From positions 248,001 to 312,000 of the forward strand of contig JAJNNX010000027.1 of assembly GCA_023159155.1 (NCBI GenBank): a stretch of 64,000 nt of DNA, given 5' to 3'. Shown here piece by piece: positions 32,037 to 45,447 of the stretch. The notes below the pieces were generated by a model. The model did no database searches. It was not told where the DNA came from and saw nothing but the letters and a program-made list of their open reading frames with translations. The DNA is from Ustulina deusta (lineage: Eukaryota > Ascomycota > Sordariomycetes > Xylariales > Xylariaceae). The stretch's first letter is position 1; every line of letters begins with the position of its first letter. The position numbers were made by a program, and so were the translations under genes.

Positions 32037-35000
32037 TTATTAAATAATTTTAAAAAAAAATTTTTAATAAAAAAAAAAAAAAATTAAATATTAAACTTTT
32101 TTACAAATGTTTTAAGCGAACTAATATTTAAAAAAAAATCTAAAAAAAACAAAAAATTAAAACTTAAAAAAGCAAAATTTAAACTAGAACTAGAACTATT
32201 TAAAATAAATAATATATTTAGAAATATAGCACTAAATATTATAGCTATATAAGTTTATAACTTTATATTAGTTCTAGTAGAACTTTTTTAATAAATAAAA
32301 AAAAAAAAAATATTAATTTTTTAATATATTTATTTTAGTACTTTTAAAAAATAACTATAATTTAATAATAAAAAATATATTTAAAAGTATTAATTTTAAA
32401 TTTTTTAGTTTTATTATTTTATTTATTTTTTATTTTATTAGTTTATTTTTTAATATTTTAAATTTTACTTATATTAAAAAAACTAACATATAAAAAACTA
32501 ATTTTAATAAGTTTGCAAAAAATAAAACTTTATTTAATAATTAGATTTATAAACTAATAAAAAAATTAAATAAAAATATTATTATATTTTAAACTAAAAA
32601 TAACTAATTTTAATATATTATAAACTAATTAAAAAATATATATTAAAAAATTAATAAAAATTAATTTTTATTTAATTAAAAAATTATTTAGTAATATTAT
32701 TAAAATAATTTAAATTTTATTAATAATTTATTATAATTTTAATTAAATAGTTATAACTTATAAAATATTTTAAATTTATATATATAAAACTAATAAAAAT
32801 ATTAATAAATTTATTTTTATATTTAATAGTTTAATTTAAAAATATTAATTAATTAAATTATAATAAAAATATAAATTATAGAACTATTTTTATATAAACT
32901 TAAAAAAAAACTTATATAAAACTTTTATAAATTTAAATATTTTTTATAAATTATTTATTAATAAAATTATTAAATTAATATATAATACTAAGCAAGCTTA
33001 TAAAAACTATTAATAAACTAAGTTTATTAGTTTAATTAAACAAAAATCTAACTTAAATAATTAAGTTTTTAATAAACTAGCTTATTAATTTTTAGCTAAT
33101 TTTAAAAATTTTAAAATATTTATTTTAAAATAATTAAAATAAGCACTAATTATAAAAAAAAAAAAAACTTATTAAAATAATAAAACTTGCTTTATTTATA
33201 AAAAAAAAAATATATTAATTAATTGTTTTAATTAAAAACTTAAAGTTTTAAGTGTTTAACTAGTAAAAAAAAGCTTTAATAAAAATAGTTCTAGTAATTT
33301 ATTTAATTTAAAAAACAAATAGAACTAATAAAAAATTTTTTATTAGTTTTTTTATTTATTTTAGTTAAAATATATAATTAAAACAAATTAATTATTTTTA
33401 AAATATTTATTTAATTATAAATTAATAATATTAAAATAAAAACTTTAGTTTTATATAATATTAAAATTTATATTTTTTTAAAATTTATATTTTTTTAATA
33501 ATTAACTATAAGTTTATATAATAAATTAAATAATAATTAAAAATAAAAATAGTTTAGTTAGCTAAACTTTAAAAGTTTTATAATTATTAAAATAAAATAG
33601 TTAATAAAATTTATAAATATTTAATATATATTATAAAAATTAATAATTATTAATTTTAGTTATAATATTATTATTAATATTAAATAGTTAATAAAACAAA
33701 ATATTTTAATAAAAATCTAAAAATAATAATTAATTTAATTAAATAATTTATTTTTATTAGTTTAATTTTTACTAATAATTATAGTTAAGCTTTTTAATTA
33801 TAAATAATAAAATATAGACCTAAAAATATAAAAAAATATAAATTAATATAATTAAGTATTAAAAAAATATTATTAAATATTAAAACAATTTTTTAAAAAT
33901 AAAACAATTATTTTAAAAATAACTAAAACTAAAAAAACAAAAAAAAAACCTAGAACTTTTAAACCTAAAATAAAAAAGGTCTATATAATAATTTAAAAAA
34001 AAAAAAAACCAAGCTATTATTAAAAAAATTATATAAAACTTTTAAAATTATTTTTACTAAAATAAATAAAAATAACTAACTAAAAAAACTTTAAAAAAAC
34101 TTATTATAATTAAATTTATAATAACTAAAAATAATTATATTAAGCTATTTAAAAAAAACTTAAAAATAATTAATACTTTATAAAAAAAATAAATTTAAAT
34201 TAATTAAATAGTATTATAAAAAACTTTTAATAATAAACTAATCTTATTTTTTAAAAAAAAAAACTTTTAGTACATAAAATTAATATAAAACTTTTTATTT
34301 TTTTAGTTATTATATTTAAAAAAGTTCTTTTTAAAAAAAAAATTTAAAACTTTATTATTATTATAACTAAAATTTAATATTATATTAGAACTTAATAATA
34401 AAAAATATATTTTTAGCTCTTATTAATATTATATATTTATATAATTTATTTTATTTAAAAAAAAGTGTATAAATAAACTATTAGTTATAAACTTTATTAA
34501 ATAAAATATAAACTTAAATATTGCTTTTATTTTGTTTATATTTAAACTTAAATTAATTAAACATAAGTTTATAATTAATTATTAATAAAAAAATATATAT
34601 TTAAAAAATTAAATTATATTAGTTTTAAATATTAGTAGTACTATATTTAATTATTATAATATTATTTAATTTATTAAACTAGATATTATTAAAGCTTTTT
34701 ATTAATTATTATTAATTATAGAATTATATTATTTTATTTTTTTTTAAACTTACAAAAAAATATTTTAATAAAAAGTTTTATTTTTTAGTTTAAAAATAAA
34801 ACCTATTTAATAGTAAACTTTTATTAAAATATAAATTTAAAAACTTTTAAACAAGTTTATAAATATTTATATAAATAATATTTTAATTTATTTTAAAACT
34901 AAAAAATAGTACTAAACCTATTATAAAAAAATAATCTATTATTTATATTAAGCTAAATATTAAAAAAATATTAGAAAATCTTGTTTTAATATATTTATTA

Positions 35001-37345
35001 TTAATTATTTAAAAATAATTATAAAAACTAAAATAAAAATTAGAATTAATCCTACTAAAATCTAAGCAATTTTAAATTAAAATTTTAAGAATTTTAAAAA
35101 TATTAAATTAATCTAGTTATTTTTTAGACTTTATAATTATATTTATATATTTATTTACTATATTAATAAAATTACTACTTTTTTAAACTAATTATTAAAA
35201 AAAAAAAAACTATTTATAATAAAACTAAAATAAAAATAAGTTTTTAAATATATAAAACTATTAGCTTACAAAGTATTTATTTTAGTTTTTTTTAGGCTTA
35301 GCTAACTAATACAAATAAAAATAAATATTTTATATAATATAATAAAAAAAATTATCTAGTAATAATAAAAAAATATAACCTAAAAACTTATAAAGTATTT
35401 TTTTAAAATAATAATAATAATTAAGCAAATTTACCCGATTTAAAACTATAAACTTTTAATAATAATATAAACTTTAAAATATTACTACTTAAAGCTTTTT
35501 AGAACTAAATTTTTTATAATAACTAATTATTAAGCTTTATTATATTTTTTAAATAAATAGATTTTATTAACGCAATAAGTATACTAAGCTAACTTTTTAT
35601 TAAATTTTAATATTATTTTTTAATACTAATTAAAATAAAAAAATATAGTAACTAATGCTTTATTAAAAAAAACAGCTAAGTTTTTTATAATTAAAGCTAA
35701 AAAAACTAAAAAACAAATAATAGTATTAGGCCTACTTAATAAAATATTAGGTTTTATATTAACTATGGACTTTTTATTTAATATTTTCTAAAGAACTAAT
35801 TTAATAAACCTAATTAAACAAAAAAACTAGCTATAAAAACTAAAAAATAAAAATAAAAAGTTATATATATTTAAAATTATTTTAAATAGAACTATTTTTT
35901 TTTATATAGTTTTAATTTAAAAAGCTTATATATTTTTAATTATTATATATTAAAATTAATATAAAATAATTAAAATATTAAAACAAAAATATTATTAGTT
36001 TTATTTAAAACATAATTATAAATAATATATATATAATTATTATAACTATAAAAAAAGTAAGATATTATAAAATAAAATTTCTAGCTTTTTTTATTTATTA
36101 TTTATATTAATTATAGTATAGCAATACGTAATAATAAATAGTAAAAATATATTACTTAATTAATAGGGTTATAACTATATATAAATATTTATAAACAAGT
36201 TTAACTATTTAATCATAACTTTATTTAGAAAAAAAATAAATATTATAAAATTACTAGCTATATAATATTATAAAAGTTTATATAGATTTTTTAATATATT
36301 AAATATATAAATATTAAATAATATAAAATTATTTATTTTTAAGTTTATAGCAATAATTAATAGTTTTATAAGTACTAAATATTATTTTTAAACCTAAAAA
36401 GTAATAAAATTAACTAATTAAAAATTAAACTAACAATTTTATTTTTATATTAATAAATATTAAAACAATTAAAATATTTATTTTTTTATTTTAAACTTTA
36501 CATATAATTTTTTATAGTATTTATTAATTAATATATTATTACTAAAAATAGTAATAAGAATTAAAATATAAAACTTTTTAATAATAAATATTAGCAAAAC
36601 TATTATAAATTTTAATATTAAGCAATAAATATTCGAACTGGTTTATTAAACTTAAAACATTTAAAAAATAATATATAATATAGTAACTTTTGTATAAAAA
36701 TAATACAAACTATAAGTTAACAAAAAAAAACGCTTAATAAATTTTAAAATAAAAAATAAAATCTTTTTAAAAAAAAAAGGTTTTATAACGCAAGTACTAA
36801 CCACTAGATTAGATTTTTAATTAGTTAAACCTTTTAAAATTTTAAAAAAACAAAAATTTAGCTATATTTTTGATTTGTTTAATTTTTATAAAATAAAAAA
36901 CTTATTTTATACTAACCGATTATAAAAAATAAGCAATAATTTTTTATTTTAATAAATTTAATTATTGCTTTTAGCTAAAAATATTAATAATAAAGGAAAA
37001 TTTAAAATTAAACAAATTAAATAATTAAAAATATATAAAAAAAATAAAAAGTTATAATATTAAATTATTTAAAAAAAACTATAATTTTAATAATACTTAA
37101 TATATAGCTTAAAATTATAAAAATATATTAATTAAATTTAACTAATTTTATAAAACTTATAAAAAAATTTCTAAATTTTTTATAAAATTATAAAAATAAA
37201 TATATATAACAATAATTAACAAGTTTGCAAATAATTATAAAAATAATAATAAAATAATATAATATAAAAAGATTATATAAACTTAATATTATTAGTAACT
37301 TTAAATTAAAACTATGTTTAAACTTTTAGTTTTAGAAAAAAGTAA

Positions 37346-37580
37346 TATAATAATTAGAATAGTTTTAGCAAAACTTATAAAAACTTTAGACCTATATAGC
37401 AATAAAATAGAAAATTTATATATGGACTAACTTAATTTTATAATTATATATATAGAGTTTATATTTATTTACTTTATAAATTCTGACTTCTTTTTTTTTT
37501 TTTTTTTTTTTTTAACTTAGAGTCTTTGTCTATAGTATTAATAAACTAGCTATAGAAGCTTTACTCGACTGATCGTAACA
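37346..37580 (+). repeat. 3' LTR of family 1 copy B
   Basis: Ends ACTGATCGTAACA and is followed by the TSD ATTTT at 37581-37585. It contains a T tract of about 25 bases near 37491-37513. Confidence 0.85.
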
Positions 37581-37984
37581 ATTTTTATATATATAATTTT
37601 TTTTAGGTTAAAGTGTATTAGAATAAGAGCTATAATAAATCAGTATTTTAGTTTTTTAAAAGTTTTACTTATTACTTTTGTTTATTTTTATTCTTTTTTG
37701 TTTGTTTTATTAGTATTTATAAAAAGTTTAACAATTACTAAATTTTTTTTAATAAACTATTAATAAAAGTTAGCAAAGCTTATAAATTGTTATAATTTTT
37801 GTAAGGTGTTTAAGGTTTTTTATTTATTAATATAGTTTATTTTGTTTAGTGCTATAAAGATTTTGTTAGCTCTAATAATATAGCTTAGGAATTCTATTTT
37901 TTATATTTATTATTTATATTTCTAAAGAGCAACTACTAGGTTATATTATATTAGTTGTTTTAAGACTTTTTTAATTAGTTAATT

Positions 37985-38215
37985 ATATTTTTTTATTATA
38001 TTAGTATAGATTAATAAATTATTTAAATAAATAAAAAGTCAAATATTAATAAAATTATAAAATATATTATTTATTATAATTTAAAAGGTTGCTAGAACAT
38101 TTATAAGTTCTATTAGTATAACTATATATTTAAAAAGGCTATATTTATAACAAAATATTATTTTTTATTTATTTCTTTTTTAATATATATTAAAAAGAAT
38201 CTGGACTTTAAGTCA
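37985..38215 (-). pseudogene. Reverse transcriptase remnant of the gypsy element
   Basis: Minus-strand reading gives FTKIDLKSRFF (RT motif A), then after a likely one-base shift CYKYSLFKYIV, INVLATFQ and FINI(stop)LFIYLNNLLIYT. These are the RTRYGLFEYLV, NAPATFQ and FVYLDDILIYS segments of Ty3/gypsy RT. The two active-site Asp codons now read Asn (GAT to AAT) and the Trp codon reads TGA, both RIP-type changes. Confidence 0.8.
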
Positions 38216-40817
38216 ATTTTAGTAAACTATTTAGTTATTATAAAACAAGCTTGTAGCTTTACAATTAATAATATTAAATATTAAACCGGGATTATTATAT
38301 TATTTAAGCTTTTATAGTTAACTATAAGTTATAAAAAATTATTTAGGTTTTTTTTTTTAATAAATATTAAAAAAGCTCTATATAATAAAGTAGATTTCTA
38401 AATATATTTAGTTTTTAGTATTTTTTTTAACTATAGTTTTAAAATATTTAATTTTTGTATACTTATAATATATAATAGTCCTTATAGTAGTATTTTATTT
38501 TTTATAATATTAATAGTATAGTCCTATAGCTAATAATTAAATAATTATTATATAGCTGCTTTAAATATAATAAGAAAAAATTCCTAGAACTTTTTAAAAA
38601 TTTAAGTAATAATAATATTAATAGCTTTTTATAAAATAATTATTATAATTTTGGTTGTTTTTAGGTTTAGAATAGCTTAACTTATATAATTTTTATAATA
38701 ATACTTTAAAATAAAAGTAATTTTTTAAATATTTTTAAAAAAATATATTAGTTAGTATTATTTTAGCTATTATTAAAAAAAAATTATATTATATTTATTA
38801 TTTATTTTATTTAGTTTAAAGCTAAGCTATATAAAATAGTTTTTTTAATATTTAAAGATTATTTTTTTATATAATATTTGTTTATTTTTTATATATATAT
38901 AGTATTAAAAATTATTATAAGTTATAGTTATATTTTTTTAATAAAAAATAATTTTTATTATTATATTTAACTAAAAAATATTATTAGTATTAAGCTTTTA
39001 GTATTAAGTAGTACTTAAATAAAGTATTTTTTATTATTATATAGGAGCGTTATATATATTATAAAGCAATGTTTTGTTTTAGGTTTTAAACTAGGTTTTT
39101 TGTTTAAGTTTATTAGTTCTTTTTTAGGTTGCTTAATTATGCTTATTTAAAGTTTATTATTTTAGTTTAGTTTTAAGATTTTATAAAGTATAGTATAAGG
39201 GCTTTTTAAAAATCTGAATTAAATTTATTTATTTTTATAAACTATAGTAAAAGCTTAAATATAGCTATTAAAAAAGCGTTTATTTTAGTTTGTTTAATAA
39301 GGTTTAAAAAAATTATTTTTTAGTTATTTTTCTTTTAGTAATAGAAATTTTTTTAAATACTAATAGCAAATTTTATTTATTAATATTTTTTTAATAAAAT
39401 AAGCAAAAATATTATAGTTGTTTTATTTATAATATTAATAGTTAATCTTATTATATTTTTGCTAATTAATAATAAGTTGATTTATTTTTTTTAAAGCTAT
39501 TATTATTAAAGCTTATTATTTATTTTTAAAGTCTAGTTTGATTTTACTATTAGTTTTTTTAGGTATATTCTTTTTTAAGAATTGGTTGTAGCTTAGGTTA
39601 AAACGTTTTTTTTTGCTATAGTTAGGTTAGCCTAACTTTAAAAGTTCTATTATTAAAATAGGCCTTTTTTTTTTAATATCTTAGGGTTAGTTAGTATATT
39701 TTTATATATTTGGCTTGCTTTTTATATAATTAAAATAAACTTTTTATTAGTTTTTAATAAGCTTTTTTAATAAAAATAAACTAATTTAGTAATATTATTA
39801 AAAAAAGTTTTAGTTATATAATTTTAAAAAATAATTTTAAACTATTAAATAACTTTATTAAAATTAAAAAGCTTTGTAAAATATTAAGTTATATTTTTTT
39901 TATATTTAAAATTAATTATTTTTTTAAAGTTCTAATATTATTTAAAATAGTTTTTAAATTTTTTTTTATATATATATAATTAAACTATTAGTTTATAAAA
40001 CTTATTTTATTTATTTATTTAATATATTACTAGTACTAGGTTTATATTTTATTTATTAGTAATAAGTTTATTTAATTAATTTAATAATAGTTTTTAAGAT
40101 AGGTTTTTTTATATATTTTTAGGTATAATTTTATTTTTATTTATTAGGTTTAAAACTTTACTAAGTTTTTTTTGTTATAAATTAATAGTTTATTTAAATA
40201 TATTAAATTAATTATAATAAAAAAAACTAAGTAAATAAAGCGTTTAAAAGCTTAGATTAGCTAGTTGTTAGATTATAACTTATTATTATTATTATTGTTA
40301 GTTTTTTAAAAACTTTACAAAAAAAAAGCAGTAGTTTTTATAAAAGCTTTAGTTAGCTATTATTATTATTATTGCTTAAATTTTTTAGGTTTAGGTTAGG
40401 GGCTCTAGATAAGCAATAAAGTAATATAGCTTTTTTATTTTTGCTAAATATAAAAGGTCTAATATATATAAAATTAAATTATATATAGGTTTTTTTAGTT
40501 ATTTAATAGGCTTAGGCTTTTTAAAAAGCTTTATTAATTAGTATTTTTTTATTTAAGCTTTTAAGCTAAAATATTTAAATAAGGGCCCTTATAATAAAAA
40601 AAACCCTAGTTAGCTAACAAAAAAAAAATATAAGCTTAAAAGTTATATATTTTTTAATAAATTTTAAAATAAAGTTTATATTTATTTTATAGTTAGTTAT
40701 TAATTAAGTATTAAATTTGTTTAAAATAGTTTAAATATATATTTAGAAATTTTTAATTTATTTTTAAATAGCTTTATTATAAATAAAATTAAAGTATTTT
40801 TAAGCAAATAGGTTATT

Positions 40818-40996
40818 TGTTATAAATAGGAAGTTTACGAAGTCAGGTATAATATATAAAGAGATAAGTTATATATTTAGTAAAGTTAGCTTATAAAACT
40901 AAAGCTTATAAAAGGAAGATTTTCTATTAAAGTAGGTGTAGATATAGTATATATATATAATAAGTGTGCACTAGTTCTAGTATGCTAGGCATAATA
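40818..40996. repeat. LTR1 of family 2 (outer left)
   Basis: A 179-bp repeat starting TGTTATAAATAGGAAG and ending GGCATAATA (mutated GGCATAACA). The TSD TTATT precedes it. Confidence 0.85.
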
Positions 40997-41421
40997 ATTA
41001 TTTTTTTTTTTTAGTTAGGTTATTTTTAACCTAATATATATAAGTATATAAAATATAAAGTATATAGTATAAGTAAGTAGTATATATATATATAAATAAA
41101 AAGTAATTTAAATATAGGGTTTATGCGAAATTAAGATAATATATATATAATTAGTACAATATAATTAATTAAGTGTTTATAAGTATAGATATATAAGTAT
41201 TTCTATTATATTAGTAATATATAATATTATTATTATTATTAATATAAATATTTTAATACTTATATAGTATTATTAATTAAAAGTTTTAATATATATATAG
41301 TATAATATATATTATATATTTAAATATATAATAAATTTTAATGCTAGTAATTTAAACATAAACTATATATAAATTGCTTATAAAGCTAATCTAGTTTTAT
41401 ATAAATATTCTAGCTTAGTCC

Positions 41422-41455
<34 letters not shown>

Positions 41456-42664
41456 CTACTACTATTATTATTATTTGTTAGTTTTAACTACTTACATATA
41501 TCGCCGCTATTATTTCTCCTTTTTTTTACTTTGTTTTTATACCTTTTTTTCTTTTTTTTTATGCTTATATTACTATATTTAATACTATTTTTAACCCTTT
41601 TTATATTTTTTTAATAAAAAGTTTTTATAGAACTGCTACAACTATTGCTTTTAATACCTTGCTTGCTAGAAAGTTATAAATAGCTATAATTATTGCAACT
41701 ATAAGCAATATATATATAAATAAACTACTAAAGCTAAAAATAAAGCTTATAAGTATAGATCTGCTAAATTTCTAGTCTATAGTACGTACATATACTAATG
41801 CTATTTTAGCAGCACTTATAACAAAGCTTAGCTTAACTTTGGCCGGCCTATTTAGATTATTTATATTATAAAAAAAGCTAGGGCGTCTTTTTATAATAAA
41901 TACTAAAAAAGGCATAAAACGTACAACCCTATAAATAAATCTATATTTGTTTTATATTAATATTAGTATTAACTTAGATTTTTTATTTAATTAGGTTTTA
42001 AATTTAATATTATTTAATATAGTTTATATTAATAAATTATTAACCTAGTTTTGCTAGTTTTTTAATTTTAAAACAAATATAAATAATAATAAAATTATTA
42101 ATAAAATAAGTTTAATTATTTAGCAGGCTTTTATAAAGCTTTATTAATAATTAATTAATATTTAATTTTGTTTATTAAAAACGTTTTATTATTTTTTAGC
42201 AACCTATTATATATAGTTTAGCTTTATTAATAAACTTAGCAATATTAAAATAAATAGTTCTTTTCTTATTTTATTAGGTTTTTATAAATTGTTTATATAT
42301 TTTTAAAATACTTATATTATATATTTTTAACTAATAGTATAACAAAAGAATATTTTGTTTTAAATAATAGTATTTTTTTTTTAATATTATAAATATTTTT
42401 GTTTAATTTTATTTTATATTATTATTTAATATAAATAAATAAATAATTAATAGAAAGCATATTTTTACGTAATTATTATGTATTTTTAATTTAAAAATTA
42501 TAGTTATATATTATAAATATTAATTATTTATTATTTTATAATAAAGTTAGAAAAAATAATTATAAATAATTATAATTAAATAACTTAGATTATTACTATA
42601 GCTAATATAATAAACTTAAACATTTATTATTTTAATAAGATTTAATTTTAAAAGTAGTTTATAT

Positions 42665-42842
42665 TGTTATAAATAAGAAGTTCACGAGGTCAGGTACAAT
42701 ATATAGAGGGATAAGTTGTATATTTAATAAGGTTGGCTTATAAGACTAAAGCTTATAAAAAAAGATTTTCTATCGAAGTAAGTGCAGACATAGTATATAT
42801 ATATAGTAAGTGTGCACTAGTCCTAGTATGCCAGGCATAACA
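42665..42842. repeat. LTR2 of family 2 (inner left)
   Basis: The best preserved family 2 LTR (keeps AAGTTCACGAGGTCAGG and CCTAGTATGCCAGGCATAACA). A pyrimidine tract CTATTCTTCCTTCTTT follows it directly, the expected polypurine tract if the element is on the minus strand. Confidence 0.85.
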
Positions 42843-44498
42843 ACTATTCTTCCTTCTTTAGTTAGGTTATTTCTAACCTAATATATATAAATATATAAAA
42901 TACAAAGTGTATAATATAAATAAGTAGTATATATATACATAAATAATAAATAATTTAAATATAAGGTTTATATAGAATTAAAATAATATATATATAATTA
43001 ATACAATATAATTAATTAAATATTTATAAGTATAAATATATAAATACTTCTATTATATTAGTAATATATAATATTATTATTATTATTAATATAAATATTT
43101 TAATACTTATATAGTATTATTAATTAGAAGTTTTAGTATATATATAGTATAGTATATATATATATATTATATACTTAAATATATAATAAATTTTAATGCT
43201 AGTAATTTAAGCGTAGGCCACATATAAATTATTTATAAAGTTAATCTAGTTTTATATAAATACTTTAGTTTAATCTTTTTTTTTCTTTTTTTTTTAGCTG
43301 CTGCTATTATTATTATTTATTAGTTTTAGCTACTTATATATATCACTACTATTAATTTTTGTTTTTTTTTTGTTTTTATACCTTTTTTTCTTTTTTTTTA
43401 TACTTGTATTACTATATTTAATACTATTTTTAACCCTTTTTATATCTTTTTTAATAAAAAACTTCTATAAAACTACTACAATTATTGCCTTTAACGCCTT
43501 ACTTGCTAAAAAGTTATAAATAGCTATAATTATTGCAACTACAAGCAATATATATATAAGCAGGCCATTAAAGCTAAAAACAAAGCTTATAAGCGCAAAC
43601 CTACCAAATCTCTAGTCTATAATATATATACGTACTAATACTGTTTTAGCAGTACTTATAACAGGGCTTAGCCCAACTTCGGCTAGCTTATTTAGGTTAT
43701 TTATATTATAAAAAAAGCTAGGGCATCTTTTTGCAATAAGTACTAAAAAAGCACAAAACATATAATTTTATAAATAAATCTATATTTATTTTATATTAGT
43801 ATTAGTACTAATTTAAATTTTTTATTTAATTAAGTTCTAGGTTTAATATTTTTTAATATAGTTTGTATTAATAAATTATTAAACTAGTTTTGCTAGTTTT
43901 TTAACTTTAAAATAAATATAAATAATAATAAAATTATTAATAAAATAGGTTTAGTTGCTTAGCAAGTTTTTATAAAGCTTTATTAATAATTAGCTAGTAT
44001 TTAATTTTGTTTATTAAAAGCATTTTATTATTTTTTGGCAACCTATTATATATAATTTAGCTTTACTAATAAACTTAGTAATATTAAAGTAAGTAGTTCT
44101 TTTGTTGTTTTATTGGGTTTTTATAAGTTGTTTATATATTTTTAAAGCATTTGTGCTATATATTTTTAATTAATAATGCAGCAAAAAAATGTCCTGCTCT
44201 AAGTAGTAATACATTTTTTTTTAATGCTATAAATATTTTTATTTAATTTTATTTTATATTATTATTTAATATAAATAAATAAATAATTAATATAAAGTAT
44301 ATTTTTATATAATTACTATATATTTTTAATTTAAAAATTATAGTTATATACTATAAATATTAGTTATTTATTATTTTATAATAAAATTAAAAAAAACAGT
44401 TATAAGTATTTATAATTAAACAACCTAAATTATTACTATAGTTGCTATAGTAAACTTAAATATTTATTATTTTAATAAAATTTAATCTTAAGAATAGT

Positions 44499-44568
44499 TT
44501 ATATATAGCCTAATAGTAAGGCATAAATTAAATATTTAAAATAGTTAGTTTGATTTTAACTATATAGG
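44499..44568 (+). tRNA. tRNA-like sequence, RIP-degraded (inner copy)
   Basis: A 70-base segment folds as a tRNA. The acceptor stem is TTATATA with TATATAG (7 bp, first pair T-G, or C-G before mutation). The D arm is GCCT-AATAGTA-AGGC (4 bp). The T arm is GTTAG-TTTGATT-TTAAC, restored to TTCGATT and CTAAC by the sister copy. The anticodon stem is poor, the loop has U33, and the anticodon cannot be read safely (AAA, or GAA before mutation). A and B boxes of RNA polymerase III are recognisable. It sits 1.66 kb inside the LTR element. Probably a captured, now dead tRNA or a tRNA-derived promoter, not a working tRNA gene. Confidence 0.5.
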
Positions 44569-45222
44569 TTTTTTATAGGTTTGTTTTTATTAATTTGCTA
44601 GAGTTTTAGACTAATATAATTGTTAGATTAATTAAGTTCCTAAGTAATAGGGCTAAATACCCTTAAATAAAAATAGAATTAATCGATTTTTTATTTTTAT
44701 TTTAGATATAAATTATTAGGTTAAGAGTTCTTTTTTTTATAACTTTGCTATTATTCAAAAGTTTATATTGCTTTAAATATTATAATATTAATAGCTAATA
44801 CTTATTAGTTATATTTAGTTAACCAGCCTTTTTATTTAATCTTATAATATAACTTATAGTTATATATTTGTTTTGCTACTATATTTTTGATTTTTAATTT
44901 ATTTAAATTATTTATAAAGTCTAGTATAAATAGGTTATATATAATATTAGTTTTTTAAAGCTTAAATAGTTAAATAGAAAAAACGTTATAAAAACAAACA
45001 TATTATGCTAAAAATATAAAGCAATATACTTACGATCTAATATAACTAAAGATCTAAATAAGCTAATAAACTTAAATATAAGTTTAAAATATTTAAAACT
45101 TAAGTTTTTTATAAATAATATTACTATATTTCTAAATTTATAAATTATAAGTTTATGTTTAATATTATAATATTTTTAATACTTTTTAACTATAATTTAT
45201 TATTAATTTTTTAAATTATTTC

Positions 45223-45447
45223 TGTTATAATCAGTTAAGTAAAGCTTCTATAGCTAGTTTATTAATATTATAAATAAAAATTCTAAGCTAAAGAAGAAAA
45301 AAAAAATTAGAGTTTATAAAGTAGATAAATATAAACTTTATATATATAGCTATAAAATTAAGTTAATCTATACGTAAACTTCTTATTTTATTGCTATATA
45401 AGTCTAGAATTTTTATAGGTCTTGCTAAGACTATACTAACTATTATA
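45223..45447 (-). repeat. 3' LTR of family 1 copy C
   Basis: Reverse complement of the family 1 LTR; starts TGTTATAATCAG on the plus strand and ends CTATACTAACTATTATA. Confidence 0.8.

Larger units (their letters stand above)
31235..37580 (+). mobile_element. LTR retroelement, family 1, copy B (complete)
   Basis: LTRs 31235-31465 and 37346-37580 begin as mutated TGTAACGG and end ...CGTAACA. Both sides are flanked by ATTTT (31230-31234 and 37581-37585), a 5-bp target-site duplication. The interior is heavily RIP-degraded with no readable gene, and I could not assign the superfamily. About 34640-37345 matches copy A (1-2646). Without the 271-bp islet at 31766 and its duplicated 5 bp the length is about 6,070 bp, close to the 6,040 bp of copy C. 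Confidence 0.85.
29135..40812 (-). mobile_element. RIP-degraded Ty3/gypsy retrotransposon split by family 1 copy B
   Basis: A minus-strand pol survives as stop-riddled but readable sequence in gypsy order. RT lies at about 38215-37985 (FTKIDLKS, then LFKYIV, LATFQ and FIYLNNLLIYT, where NN is DD mutated by G-to-A). RNase H lies at about 31225-31075 (EINYKIYNKKLLVI, matching NYEIYDKELLAI). Integrase lies at about 30480-30345 (PYKPL, VIIDFIIDLP). The RT and RNase H parts are separated by the 6.3-kb element at 31235-37580, whose removal with one TSD copy restores continuity. The outer ends and LTRs of this host element were not identified, so the given limits are those of the AT-rich tract between the gene island and the next element. 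Confidence 0.7.

Noticed and set aside
42843..44498. The 1.66-kb segment next to LTR1 and LTR2 as a separate DNA transposon (ends AACTATTCTT / AAGAATAGTT)
   Set aside because: The ends look inverted, but the segment lies between LTR and internal region in both copies and the TSDs are explained fully by self-nesting, so it is simply part of the family 2 element. The tRNA-like unit follows it in both.
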